Below, piece by piece: positions 25,396 through 33,846 of a stretch of 64,000 nucleotides of DNA. Position 1 is the stretch's first letter. Every line of letters begins with the position of its first letter. The stretch covers positions 2,260,501 through 2,324,500 of the forward strand of contig NZ_OY787459.1 of assembly GCF_963678865.1 (NCBI RefSeq). The letters are read 5' to 3'. The position numbers and the translations under genes were made by a program. Below the pieces are notes generated by a model. The model had not been told where the DNA came from. It was given only the letters and a program-made list of their open reading frames with translations, and did no database searches. Origin of the DNA: Maridesulfovibrio sp. GTDB lineage: Bacteria > Desulfobacterota > Desulfovibrionia > Desulfovibrionales > Desulfovibrionaceae.

Positions 25396-26553
25396 TTAAC
25401 TATCAAGCAACGCCCGAACAGAAAAATCGTAATCACGCACGGAATTATTGCAAGCCTTGGAAAAACGTCTGAAATCAATTTTCCCCCAATCTCGGGAACC
25501 AAATTTTCTCAAAAACAGATCCACATTCTTATCGTCAATCACGCTAAAAATACGTTTCCTGATTATCGGGCCATCTTTCTCAATAAAATCATAACCATGG
25601 TGATAATCGTAGAGCATGACCAGCCCCCAGCCTCCGGTCATGAAATGTCCACCGATAGAAAGGGCCAGCGAACCGTTTTTAATAGCCTCAAGTGCGGGCT
25701 CATCCCAATTTATTCCGCCTACAAGAACATCCTTACCTGGTACGAGTCCACTTTTCTCAATCCCCATTATCGCCCCAAGGGCCATGGGATCATTGGCCGC
25801 CCAGACCACATTCACATCCGGATCGCGATTTATAAATTTTGTTACCAGTTCAAAAGCCATATCCCTGCGCCACAGACAGTGAATCTCACGAAAAAACTCT
25901 GCATTAAAGTAATCTGCACGCGCATAAGCCAGCCCTTCGTCCCTGAGTACGGTAGCTTGAGTTGCATAATCCCCGGCAATAGGCAGAAGCCTGACATCTT
26001 TTTCAGCAATCCCCTGTTCTTTTGCCTTTTTTATCAATGCTTTTGCCAGATGATACCCGGCCCAGCGGTTATCCGGAACCAGCCCCCCGATCCAATTTTT
26101 AAATTTTTCACGGGGAGTACCCAGTTCTTCGGCCTGCTTACCATAAAAATTCAACAGGAGGTTGAATACCTTAACCCCTTTTTCGTCAGCTTTGGCAATA
26201 ATTTTCCGAGCCGCAAGCTTTTCATTAACCACAATCAGGTAATCTGGAAGGTCTTTACGGGCGAGAACCTCATCAGCCTCTTTAACCATCACCAAATGAT
26301 TGCGCTCGGCGTAAATAATTTCGAGATCAATACCAAGATCTTCTGCTGCGGCCTGCATGAAAGAGCTCACTTCCAGCCAAAAGCCTCCTGTAGGACTAGT
26401 AGGATCAGAGTTACCGGGATTGATAAAGACGACGTCCATTCTATCTGTAGATTCTGTCCCATCCGCGCAATAGGCTACCGCTGGTAAATTAACAAAAGAA
26501 CCGCAAACCGTAATAAAAAGAAATAAAGTAAAAAAATAACGCACACGCACCAC
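25396..26553 (-). CDS. Lone periplasmic sugar/AI-2-type binding protein
   Basis: The product has 385 residues with a signal peptide (FFTLFLFITVCGSFVNLPAVAYC). The body is a two-lobe periplasmic binding fold of the ribose/LuxP class (DVVFINPGNSDPTSPTGGFW, VVWAANDPMALGAI, VLVGGINWDEPALEAI). No permease or ATPase lies beside it. Such orphans often feed a sensor or chemoreceptor. Start is GTG with a weak AGG upstream. The ligand is unknown. Confidence 0.85.
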   Translation of the reverse strand: MVRVRYFFTLFLFITVCGSFVNLPAVAYCADGTESTDRMDVVFINPGNSDPTSPTGGFWLEVSSFMQAAAEDLGIDLEIIYAERNHLVMVKEADEVLARKDLPDYLIVVNEKLAARKIIAKADEKGVKVFNLLLNFYGKQAEELGTPREKFKNWIGGLVPDNRWAGYHLAKALIKKAKEQGIAEKDVRLLPIAGDYATQATVLRDEGLAYARADYFNAEFFREIHCLWRRDMAFELVTKFINRDPDVNVVWAANDPMALGAIMGIEKSGLVPGKDVLVGGINWDEPALEAIKNGSLALSIGGHFMTGGWGLVMLYDYHHGYDFIEKDGPIIRKRIFSVIDDKNVDLFLRKFGSRDWGKIDFRRFSKACNNSVRDYDFSVRALLDS

Positions 26554-26655
26554 CTGCCGTTTACATTAGAAAAAATCGTCAAAATTTTTTGATGACGAGA
26601 TGCGCTTATTATATACTAAAGAATGAGAATAAAGAATGATAAGTACAAAAAGAAA

Positions 26656-27732
26656 TCAAACCGCGTGTAAAACTACAGATAAAGCCTTGAAACCAAATTC
26701 AACCTCAGCTCCCTCAAACAAGCTTTCTTCCTCAATAGACCATGCCGTAACCAGAGCGCACATCTGCGTTCCTCCGGCGGATTCCCCTGAAACTTCAGCC
26801 AGCACTTCGGTCTGCTTAATAGATGTTACTATGGCCGGAACCCGGTTACGTGCACTCATGTAATTGCCCTTCCGGGGACGCACAGCCACCAAAGGAGCTT
26901 TTACTGTGGCCGAAACGGAAACCCCCGGCTCAAGCCCTAGTTTATAGAGACTTTCAAGGGTAATAACCGAACTGATAATAAAACCTTCGGCTGTTTTGAA
27001 TTCCACGTCAGCCAAAACCCCATCCCTGTTAATTGACCGGATATGTCCGATAAAAGTATTTCGTGCACTGGATTTAAGCGCATTTTCCTCAAGAGCCATA
27101 CGCCGGACAATATTCTTCACATCTCCAGATGACCATTTCTGATAGACCGCCGAAAGATCTGTGGAAGCTTGGCCTAAAACCCTACGCACGACGCCAAGGG
27201 GAACCCCGTTGCGCAACATTTCCACGGCCCTTGAACGGCGCAGGACAGAGGGAGCCCCTTTTTTACGGTCCAGTCCGCACTCTTCGGCCCGTTCGTAAAA
27301 GATTCTACGCACATATCCTGGGTCAAGATGAAAAAGCGTGCCTTCAAGACCAACCCCCATGGGACCGTCAATCAATCCTTTAAGCTCCCGGCAGACAGAT
27401 TGCGGTAAAGGAACTTCCCGCTGCTGTCCTTCGCGCCCCAGCAGGATAACTGCCTTTGTGAGATCGATATGCCTGCGTTCATCAAGCCCGAGGACCTCTC
27501 CCAGTTTGGCCCCGGCATGTCTAAGCACCAAAAAAAGACAGAAGACCCTTGAGCGTGAGCGGACGTAATCAGCACGCACAGCCCTCCCTTTCCAACTACG
27601 AAAACCCAACTCAAGCAGAGTCATCTCCCGTGCATCAAGATGGAGTACATTATCAGGAACATCAAAGACTTCCGAAGGTGCGAGCTTTGTTTCGCCCCCC
27701 TTAGAACCATGACTTATATTATCTTTACTCAT
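26656..27732 (-). CDS. tunR: TunR-type tungstate/molybdate-responsive regulator
   Basis: From ATG 27732 the product has 358 residues. The N-terminal two thirds follow a XerC/XerD tyrosine recombinase plan (RHAGAKLGEVLGLDERRHIDL, then VLRRSRAVEMLRNGVPLGVVRRVLGQ, then TDLSAVYQKW) without being an active integrase in context. Two molybdate-binding Mop/TOBE domains follow (about 225-290 and 300-358, with SARNRVPAIVTSI). This architecture is that of TunR, described in sulfate reducers as activating modABC and responding to tungstate. It is divergent from modA, and a long inverted repeat lies between them. Confidence 0.88.
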   Translation of the reverse strand: MSKDNISHGSKGGETKLAPSEVFDVPDNVLHLDAREMTLLELGFRSWKGRAVRADYVRSRSRVFCLFLVLRHAGAKLGEVLGLDERRHIDLTKAVILLGREGQQREVPLPQSVCRELKGLIDGPMGVGLEGTLFHLDPGYVRRIFYERAEECGLDRKKGAPSVLRRSRAVEMLRNGVPLGVVRRVLGQASTDLSAVYQKWSSGDVKNIVRRMALEENALKSSARNTFIGHIRSINRDGVLADVEFKTAEGFIISSVITLESLYKLGLEPGVSVSATVKAPLVAVRPRKGNYMSARNRVPAIVTSIKQTEVLAEVSGESAGGTQMCALVTAWSIEEESLFEGAEVEFGFKALSVVLHAV

Positions 27733-27754
27733 CACTTAAAAAACCCTTCGAACA

Positions 27755-27780
27755 GTCACGTTTTTAAAAAAATACGTGAC
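27755..27780. promoter_or_regulatory. Inverted repeat GTCACGT-N12-ACGTGAC, candidate TunR operator
   Basis: A perfect 7-bp inverted repeat with a 12-base A/T spacer spans 26 bp midway between tunR and modA. The size and spacer suit two recombinase-like monomers on a dif-like site, and TunR sites were reported to be about 30 bp. It could serve both divergent genes. Confidence 0.6.
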
Positions 27781-27871
27781 CGGTTTGAAAATTTATCCAC
27801 TCCCTGCATAAGCATAAGACTCTGATAAAGCCAATTCAGGAATACCTCAATTTGAAAATGGAGAATCAAAC

Positions 27872-28618
27872 ATGAAACGGATAAACGTACTCGTCCTGCC
27901 CGCACTGCTCAGTCTGCTGCTGGCTCTGCCCCTTTCTGCAAGCGCCGCCGACCTTATGGTCGCACAGGCGGCTAATTTCATGCCCGCCATGAAAGAAATC
28001 ATCCCCGCATTTAAAAAAGCCAGCGGGCTTGAAGTTGAGGCAACATACACCTCAACCGGTAAATTATACGCTCAGATAGTCAACGGCGCTCCCTTTGATG
28101 TATTTCTTGCTGCGGATGAACGCCGTCCCAAAAAATTATTTAATGACGGTCTTGCAGAAACACCTTTTGTCTACGCTAAAGGTAAAGTCGTTCTCTGGTC
28201 CAAAGACAAGAATAAAATCGAAAAAAGCTGGCAAAAAAGCATCATGGACGGCAAGTTCAAAAAGATCGCCATTGCCAATACTGAAACCGCCCCTTACGGC
28301 ACAGCAGCCATGCTGGCGCTGCAGCAGGCAAAACTCTGGGATTTCGTCAAACCGGAACTTGTTTATGCCCAGTCAATAGCTCAAACCTTCCAGTTTGCCT
28401 CCACAGGTGCAGCTGATGCCGGATTCTGTGCATATTCATCCATGTTTACCGCTACTGGTAAAAAAGGCAGTTTCGTAGTTGTCAAGGAAGCTCCTGCGGT
28501 AATTCAGGCTGCCTGTATCCTTAAATCTTCGGAACATAAAGAAAACGCAATGAAATTTGTAAAATTCCTATCCGGACCTGAAGCTACCGCCATCAAGAAA
28601 AAATACGGATACGACTAA
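27872..28618 (+). CDS. modA: Molybdate/tungstate-binding protein ModA
   Basis: The product has 248 residues with a signal peptide (LPALLSLLLALPLSASA). AQAANFMPAMKEIIPAFKKASG, TSTGKLYAQIVNGAPFDVFLAADERRP and TAPYGTAA are ModA landmarks that bind the oxyanion in the periplasm. It is the first gene of an operon controlled by the divergent TunR-type regulator. Its stop overlaps modB by one base (TAATG). Confidence 0.95.
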   Translation: MKRINVLVLPALLSLLLALPLSASAADLMVAQAANFMPAMKEIIPAFKKASGLEVEATYTSTGKLYAQIVNGAPFDVFLAADERRPKKLFNDGLAETPFVYAKGKVVLWSKDKNKIEKSWQKSIMDGKFKKIAIANTETAPYGTAAMLALQQAKLWDFVKPELVYAQSIAQTFQFASTGAADAGFCAYSSMFTATGKKGSFVVVKEAPAVIQAACILKSSEHKENAMKFVKFLSGPEATAIKKKYGYD

Positions 28619-29283
28619 TGGATTTCTACCCGCTTTATATCTCGGCAAAACTGGCTGTAGCGACCACCCTGTTCATTCCGGTGGTCGCTGCACCCATTGC
28701 CTATATTCTTGCCTTCCTTAATTTCAGGGGCAAGAGCATGGTTGATGCTGTTGTTTCTCTCCCCATGGTGCTTCCTCCCACGGTTCTTGGGTTCGGGCTG
28801 CTTATAGTCATGGGACCTCAAGGACCGCTGGGAGGGCTATGGAGGGACATGACAGGGGAACGCATGGTTTTCAGTTTTTCCGGCATACTACTGGCATCAC
28901 TGATTTACAACCTTCCTTTTGCAGTACAACCCATGCGTGCGGCTTTCGAGAAACTGGATATCCGACTGCTGGAAAACGCGGCTGTGCTGGGTCTTTCCTC
29001 CTCAGCCACTTTTTTCCGGGTGGTTCTGCCCAACAGTCTACCCGGACTGGCGGCCTCTGCCATGCTGGTTTTTGCTCACAGTCTTGGCGAATTCGGAGTT
29101 ATCCTCATGGTCGGCGGTTCAATTCCCGGTTCCACCAAAGTCGCCTCCATAGCCATTTATGAAGCAGTGGAAGCTATGCGGTACAGCGACGCCCTGTACA
29201 TGTCTCTGGCAATTATTCCGGTCAGCTTTCTGGCCCTCTTAGCCATCAACCGCCTAAATAAAATCAGCCGGAGGAGAGCATGA
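28618..29283 (+). CDS. modB: Molybdate ABC transporter permease ModB
   Basis: The product has 221 residues with about five membrane helices and the EAA-loop (ENAAVLGLSSSATFFRVVLPNSLPG) that docks the ATPase. LPMVLPPTVLGFGLL and AHSLGEFGVILMVGGSIPG are typical of ModB. Its stop overlaps the ModC start (ATGA). It should pair with ModA and ModC of the same operon. Confidence 0.95.
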   Translation: MDFYPLYISAKLAVATTLFIPVVAAPIAYILAFLNFRGKSMVDAVVSLPMVLPPTVLGFGLLIVMGPQGPLGGLWRDMTGERMVFSFSGILLASLIYNLPFAVQPMRAAFEKLDIRLLENAAVLGLSSSATFFRVVLPNSLPGLAASAMLVFAHSLGEFGVILMVGGSIPGSTKVASIAIYEAVEAMRYSDALYMSLAIIPVSFLALLAINRLNKISRRRA

Positions 29284-29984
29284 CCCTCAAAATAAATATC
29301 CGCAAACAGTTGCCCAACTTCGCGCTGGATGTGGCCCTGCATTGTGACCCCGGCACCCTGACAGCAATAGTAGGCCCGTCCGGGGCCGGAAAAAGCACGC
29401 TCGTGCGCATCATTGCGGGATTGGAAAAACCAGACTCCGGAGCCATATCCCTTGATGGTAAAATCTGGGTGGATACTGCGACAAAGAACTTCGCAACACC
29501 GCAAAAACGAGGTTTGGGCCTTGTTTTTCAGGAATACACCCTCTTCCCGCATTTGAACGTACGTAAAAATGTCGCCTTTGCCGCAGTGGACAAGGAATGT
29601 GTTCCGGGACTGCTGAAAAAATTCGGCATATCCCACATTGCGGAAAGCAGACCGTCCAGCATTTCCGGCGGGGAGCGTCAACGTGCGGCATTCTGCCAGG
29701 CCCTTGCCCGCGAACCCGTACTGCTCCTGCTTGATGAGCCATTCTCAGCACTTGATATTGCCACCCGCGAAGGGTTGCGCAAAGAACTGCGTGAACTGAA
29801 AAGGGAATTGAATATCCCCATTATTCACGTAACCCATGATTTGGAGGAAGCCTACTATCTGGCAGACTCGATCTTTGTGCTGGAAAACGGTCATGAATCA
29901 CCGCAGTGGCTGGAAAGGCAACGCAAACGATTCTGTCATGAACCCAAAGCATACCCTCACCTTGAACTCGTAGGAAACATGTAA
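29280..29984 (+). CDS. modC: Molybdate ABC transporter ATPase ModC (short form)
   Basis: The product has 234 residues. Walker A GPSGAGKST, signature SISGGERQRAAF, Walker B LLLLDEPFSALD and the switch His in HVTHDLEEA are all present. It lacks the C-terminal molybdate-binding TOBE domain of E. coli ModC, so feedback must come from elsewhere, such as TunR. It is the only ATPase in a cluster with two permease genes. It overlaps both neighbours. Confidence 0.93.
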   Translation: MTLKINIRKQLPNFALDVALHCDPGTLTAIVGPSGAGKSTLVRIIAGLEKPDSGAISLDGKIWVDTATKNFATPQKRGLGLVFQEYTLFPHLNVRKNVAFAAVDKECVPGLLKKFGISHIAESRPSSISGGERQRAAFCQALAREPVLLLLDEPFSALDIATREGLRKELRELKRELNIPIIHVTHDLEEAYYLADSIFVLENGHESPQWLERQRKRFCHEPKAYPHLELVGNM

Positions 29985-30709
29985 TGAAAAAAATACTCAC
30001 CCTGATCTTGCTGGCCATGCTCTGTATTCCGGTCGCAGCAGAGGCCAAAATTGTCATTGCCTCCGGGGCCGGATACCGTTCGCTGGTTGATAAAATGACC
30101 ACAGCATATAAAGCCCAAACCGGAAATGAAGTGGAACTGGTCTACGGCAACATGGCCCGAGTTACTGCTCAGGCCAAAAACAGCGGTTCCGTTGACCTTG
30201 TCCTCGGTGACAAATCCTTTCTGGACAAAGCCGGACTGGACAGTTGCGCAACTCAGAAGGTTGGCCGTGGACGGCTGGTTATAGCCTACCCCAAAGGCAA
30301 AAGCTTCACCGGAATCAAAGACCTCCTTTCTGCGGACGTATCCCGCATTGCCCTACCGGATACCAAACGGGCTATTTACGGCAAAGCGGCCATGCAATTC
30401 CTGCATAACAAAAAGATTTTTGATAAGGTTGAATCCAAACTGCTTATGGTCGCTACTGTTCCGCAGTCCGCCTCATATGTGGTTGCAGGAGAAGTGGATT
30501 ATGCGTTCATCAACCTTACCCATGCCCGTAAAATTAAAAACTCAATCGGCGGCTTTGAAATCGTGGACGAGTCGGCATACTCGCCTATAACCATCGTTGT
30601 AGAACAGATGAACAGTTCCAGCCATGCTGATGAATGCAAACAATTTATGGAATTTATCAAATCAGACACAGCCCGTAAGATTGTTGCAGCACATGGCATG
30701 CAGGACTGA
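29984..30709 (+). CDS. Second ModA-like binding protein
   Basis: The product has 241 residues with a signal peptide (ILTLILLAMLCIPVAAEA). The fold is that of ModA (KIVIASGAGYRSLVDKMTTA, ATVPQSASYVVAGEVDYAF) but sequence identity to the first ModA is low, and the N-terminal binding loop differs (ASGAGYRS in place of AQAANFMP). A different oxyanion or affinity is likely. The start overlaps the modC stop, and the cognate permease follows. Confidence 0.85.
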   Translation: MKKILTLILLAMLCIPVAAEAKIVIASGAGYRSLVDKMTTAYKAQTGNEVELVYGNMARVTAQAKNSGSVDLVLGDKSFLDKAGLDSCATQKVGRGRLVIAYPKGKSFTGIKDLLSADVSRIALPDTKRAIYGKAAMQFLHNKKIFDKVESKLLMVATVPQSASYVVAGEVDYAFINLTHARKIKNSIGGFEIVDESAYSPITIVVEQMNSSSHADECKQFMEFIKSDTARKIVAAHGMQD

Positions 30710-30711
30710 TC

Positions 30712-31386
30712 ATGGACATTGCGGCAATCCTATCCGACAGCTCAACACTCACCCCGCTGGCCTTGTCCGCCAAGGTCATGGCAGTAGCGGGAGTGTTGCA
30801 GCTTACCGCTGGAGTACCGCTGGCTTTCTGGCTTTCCCGCTCCAAGGGAATGTTCCATAATTTCGTGGATACTGCTGTAACTCTGCCGCTGGTTTTTCCG
30901 CCGGTAGCCACCGGATTTGTACTTCTTTTCCTGCTCGGCAGACGCGGCCCGGCGGCAGACCTCTTCGGGGACAGCATAATCTTCTGTTTTCCAGGTCTGG
31001 TGGTAGCCGCCTTCATTGCCGGACTGCCGCTGCTGGTCAAGCCGGTTCAAGCGGCCCTCAAATCCGCCGAAGCCGCTAAACTGCATGAGGTGGCTGCCGT
31101 TCTTGGTAAATCTGAAACAACAATTTTCCTCAAAGTCCTGCTACCATGCGCGCGACGCGCTATTATAGCGGGGACACTACTTGCTCTGGCCCGATCCATC
31201 GGTGAAGTTGGCATGACACTCATGCTGGGTGGAAATGTCATCGGCCGCACCAACACCCTTTCCCTTGAAATCTACAACGCCGTTTTTAACGGCGAATTCG
31301 AGCGGGCAGCGGTCCTCTCATCCATCATCGGCATCGCATCAATAACCATGTTTACCGCCCTGAAAAAATTCTCGGACGCAGAATAG
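30712..31386 (+). CDS. Second ModB-like permease
   Basis: The product has 224 residues. LPLVFPPVATGFVLLFLLG, EVAAVLGKSETTIFLKVLLPCARR and ARSIGEVGMTLMLGGNVIG give the ModB helices and EAA loop. No ATPase gene follows, so it probably shares the upstream ModC. It lies two bases after the binding protein gene, in the same operon. Confidence 0.88.
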   Translation: MDIAAILSDSSTLTPLALSAKVMAVAGVLQLTAGVPLAFWLSRSKGMFHNFVDTAVTLPLVFPPVATGFVLLFLLGRRGPAADLFGDSIIFCFPGLVVAAFIAGLPLLVKPVQAALKSAEAAKLHEVAAVLGKSETTIFLKVLLPCARRAIIAGTLLALARSIGEVGMTLMLGGNVIGRTNTLSLEIYNAVFNGEFERAAVLSSIIGIASITMFTALKKFSDAE

Positions 31387-31397
31387 AAGGAATAACA

Positions 31398-32129
31398 ATG
31401 AACACATCCGTATTAAAAGAAGTACAGTCACGGGCTTATGAGGCTTGGAAAGCCGCAGGCATTCTTGATGAAAACATTGAAGTCAAAGCCCGTACCCTGA
31501 CTACAGAGGAAGCCATCGGCAATCCTGAGGGTGACGATTTTCCCTTACTGAGGGGCAAAGAAAAACTCATGGAAGCACAATTCCGTGGATGCAAAGGACA
31601 GGCTTTCACTGACCGTTACGGCAATTTCAGCAATACCTTGCGCGAAATAGCGGAAATGGACCTCAGTAATAATTTCCGGAGAGCGATTTTCGTTTCCGCA
31701 CTGAATGCAGTTCAATGCAGCCTCGGCAAGGCTGAACGGACCATTCACTGTAAAGACGAAGGGCCGGCCCTGTGCGCACCTCAGCTTGGGGATTATATTG
31801 AAGAAAAATACGGCAAGCCCAAACTGGGACTTATCGGTTATCAACCGGCCATGATCAAAGCCCTTTCCACACGCTTTGAAATGCGCATTGTTGACCTTGA
31901 CCCTGACAATATCGGCAGCGAAAAATGCGGTATTACCGTGGAAGGACCGGACAGCACATCCGAAGTGCTTGATGATGTCAACCTGCTGGTTGTCACCGGC
32001 TCAACCATAGTTAACGATACGCTGGGCAATTTTCTGCGCGAGGATAAACCGACCATCTTTTTCGGCACCACTGTCTCCGCCGCCGCAGAAATGATGGGCT
32101 GGCAACGATTCTGCTGCCAAAGTTCATAG
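31398..32129 (+). CDS. DUF364-type putative metal-chelation protein
   Basis: The product has 243 residues. The C-terminal Rossmann-like half (KLGLIGYQPAMIKAL, VDLDPDNIG, DVNLLVVTGSTIVNDTLG) is that of the DUF364 family, whose members are found with metal transport and cofactor genes and may bind a metal. AAGGA precedes the ATG 11 bases after the permease stop. Presence in a Mo/W operon suggests handling of imported metal; the reaction is unknown. Confidence 0.75.
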   Translation: MNTSVLKEVQSRAYEAWKAAGILDENIEVKARTLTTEEAIGNPEGDDFPLLRGKEKLMEAQFRGCKGQAFTDRYGNFSNTLREIAEMDLSNNFRRAIFVSALNAVQCSLGKAERTIHCKDEGPALCAPQLGDYIEEKYGKPKLGLIGYQPAMIKALSTRFEMRIVDLDPDNIGSEKCGITVEGPDSTSEVLDDVNLLVVTGSTIVNDTLGNFLREDKPTIFFGTTVSAAAEMMGWQRFCCQSS

Positions 32130-32140
32130 CCCCGAAGAAG

Positions 32141-32195
32141 GAACTCTGCCGGAGTCAGGCCCACCTCTGATTATACTCAGGCTCCGGCAGGTTCC
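32141..32195 (+). terminator. Hairpin at end of mod operon
   Basis: GAACTCTGCCGGAG and CTCCGGCAGGTTC form a long stem about 12 bases after the last gene. The following T tract is weak, so termination is probable but not certain. Confidence 0.5.
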
Positions 32196-32273
32196 GATTT
32201 GTACACATAGCTTGTAATCCTTAAAAACAATGTTCTACCGCTCACACCCCGCCCCATTCCGCACCGTCAGCTT

Positions 32274-32313
32274 CTGACACATTATTATGTGACAGCTGTT
32301 TCAAAATGACACA
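32274..32313 (+). promoter_or_regulatory. Paired upstream activator sites (TGACACA) for sigma-54 promoter
   Basis: The first site is an imperfect palindrome, CTGACACAT-TATT-ATGTGACAG (32274-32295); the second begins TGACACACAG at 32307. The starts of the TGACACA cores are 32 bp apart and the first is 209 bp before the -12 GC. The same pair recurs at 51698 and 51729 before the second alcohol dehydrogenase. Confidence 0.7.
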
Positions 32314-32468
32314 CAGTCCATGCAATCAGCTTTTTATGCGTACTTACACACATTAAATTCAAAATTATAGCAGACAAACAAAACTCTGTAAAAATATATT
32401 AAAAAATATTGATCCAGTCTTAAAAATCATCATTTCTTCAAATACTTGATTTTATTGATTATGTCATT

Positions 32469-32486
32469 TTGGACCTAATTTTGCTG
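32469..32486 (+). promoter_or_regulatory. Sigma-54 promoter of the Mop operon
   Basis: TTGGACCTAATTTTGCTG has the invariant GG and GC exactly ten bases apart, with a good TTTGCT at -12 and two mismatches in the -24 box. A pair of activator sites lies at the expected distance upstream. Confidence 0.7.
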
Positions 32487-32760
32487 TAGATTTGTGTCAA
32501 CTGATAGCTTGTTCTGTCGCAACCGTATACATAAAGGGCTGCTGGAGCTTGTCCAAAACAGAACTATTTCAAATTACCAATATTTTGGTGTTCCTTGACT
32601 TATTGTTCCCACTTGGACATATAAAACACAAACTCATCAGTTGCTCTCATATTGTTTCTCAACTAACCCAGTATCTAAAATTATGTCTTTTTTGATATAC
32701 CAGAAAAGCTTTAAGGACACTGAATCATTAAAAACCTATTTCACCCCGGAGCCTTAACTC

Positions 32761-33780
32761 ATGATGAAAACTGTTCCTGTTCAGGACTCCATCGGCAATG
32801 TCCTCTGTCACGACATGACCCGTATCGTTCCCGGCGAGTACAAAGGGCCAGCCTTTAAAAAAGGGCACATTATTACCCCGGAAGATATTCCGGTACTCTT
32901 GGAAATCGGCAAGGAACACGTTTACATCCTGACCCTTGAAGAGGGCCAGCTGCATGAAAACGACGCCGCAAGACGGATTGCCAGGGCTGCTGCAGGTCCG
33001 GGAATAACCCTGACCGACATCTCCGAAGGCCGCATCAACATGGTTGCCTCGCCGGGCTTGCTCTGCATCAATGTGGAAGCCCTGAACCGCATCAACTGTA
33101 TTGATGAGGTTGTGCTGGCTACCCTGCATAACGGCATTCAGATCACTGAAGAGCGTGAAGTCGCAGGAACCAGAGTTGTGCCGCTGGTAATAGATGAAAG
33201 CAAAATCGAGCAGGTTGAAGAAATCTGCCGGGAATGCGGTCCCATCGTCAGCGTAAAGCCCTTCCGCAATCTAAAAGTGGGCCTGATCACCACCGGAAGC
33301 GAAGTTTATCACGGACGGATTAAGGATAAATTCGGTCCGGTTATCCGTAAAAAATTTTCCAGACTCAACTCGGAAGTCATCGGCCAGACTTTTGTCAGCG
33401 ATGACCCCGATATGACCAGCACCGCGATTCTGAAAGCAATCGATGACGGAGCACAAATGGTGGTGCTCACCGGAGGCATGAGCGTCGACCCTGACGACCA
33501 GACCCCGGCTTCCATCCGGGCCACAGGTGCCGAAATTGTCACCTACGGCTCTCCGACCTTTCCCGGCGTAATGTTCATGCTCGGTTACCTGAACGGTGTC
33601 CCCATCGTGGGTCTTCCGGGATGTGTGATGTACTACCGGGCCAGTATTTTTGACCTTATAGTTCCGCGGATTGTGGCCGGTGAACGCCCCACCCGCAAGG
33701 AAATCGCCGAATTGGGCCACGGTGGTTTCTGCGCCGGTTGCGACACTTGCCGCTACCCGCTGTGTTCTTTCGGTAAATAG
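32761..33780 (+). CDS. Molybdopterin-binding protein (MoeA/MogA-like) with Cys-rich tail
   Basis: The product has 339 residues. The C-terminal half has the MPT-binding core (KVGLITTGSEVYHGRI, VVLTGGMSVDPDDQTPASI, LPGCVMYYRASIFD). The end carries FCAGCDTCRYPLCSFGK, five potential metal or Fe-S ligands not found in ordinary MoeA. It sits just before Mop, so it may prepare or hand over the cofactor. Confidence 0.88.
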   Translation: MMKTVPVQDSIGNVLCHDMTRIVPGEYKGPAFKKGHIITPEDIPVLLEIGKEHVYILTLEEGQLHENDAARRIARAAAGPGITLTDISEGRINMVASPGLLCINVEALNRINCIDEVVLATLHNGIQITEEREVAGTRVVPLVIDESKIEQVEEICRECGPIVSVKPFRNLKVGLITTGSEVYHGRIKDKFGPVIRKKFSRLNSEVIGQTFVSDDPDMTSTAILKAIDDGAQMVVLTGGMSVDPDDQTPASIRATGAEIVTYGSPTFPGVMFMLGYLNGVPIVGLPGCVMYYRASIFDLIVPRIVAGERPTRKEIAELGHGGFCAGCDTCRYPLCSFGK

Positions 33781-33846
33781 AGGATAGTTCGACGTCCTTT
33801 CCGGACGCCTGCTAATAAACAGCAGTAATTCAAGGAGGTTCTCCCC

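Larger units (their letters stand above)
32196..32760. other. Long non-coding control region before the Mop operon
   Basis: No gene is supported. This AT-rich region holds two TGACACA-type activator sites (32274-32313) and a sigma-54 promoter (32469-32486), leaving a leader of roughly 270 bases before the first gene. I saw no Moco riboswitch pattern in that leader. Confidence 0.6.

Noticed and set aside
32492-32695. A 67-residue frame in the leader of the Mop operon
   Set aside because: No ribosome site and low-complexity hydrophobic sequence; it lies just after the sigma-54 promoter.
32487-32760. Moco or other riboswitch in the Mop operon leader
   Set aside because: I could not find the conserved cores; the leader is AT-rich with no strong stems.
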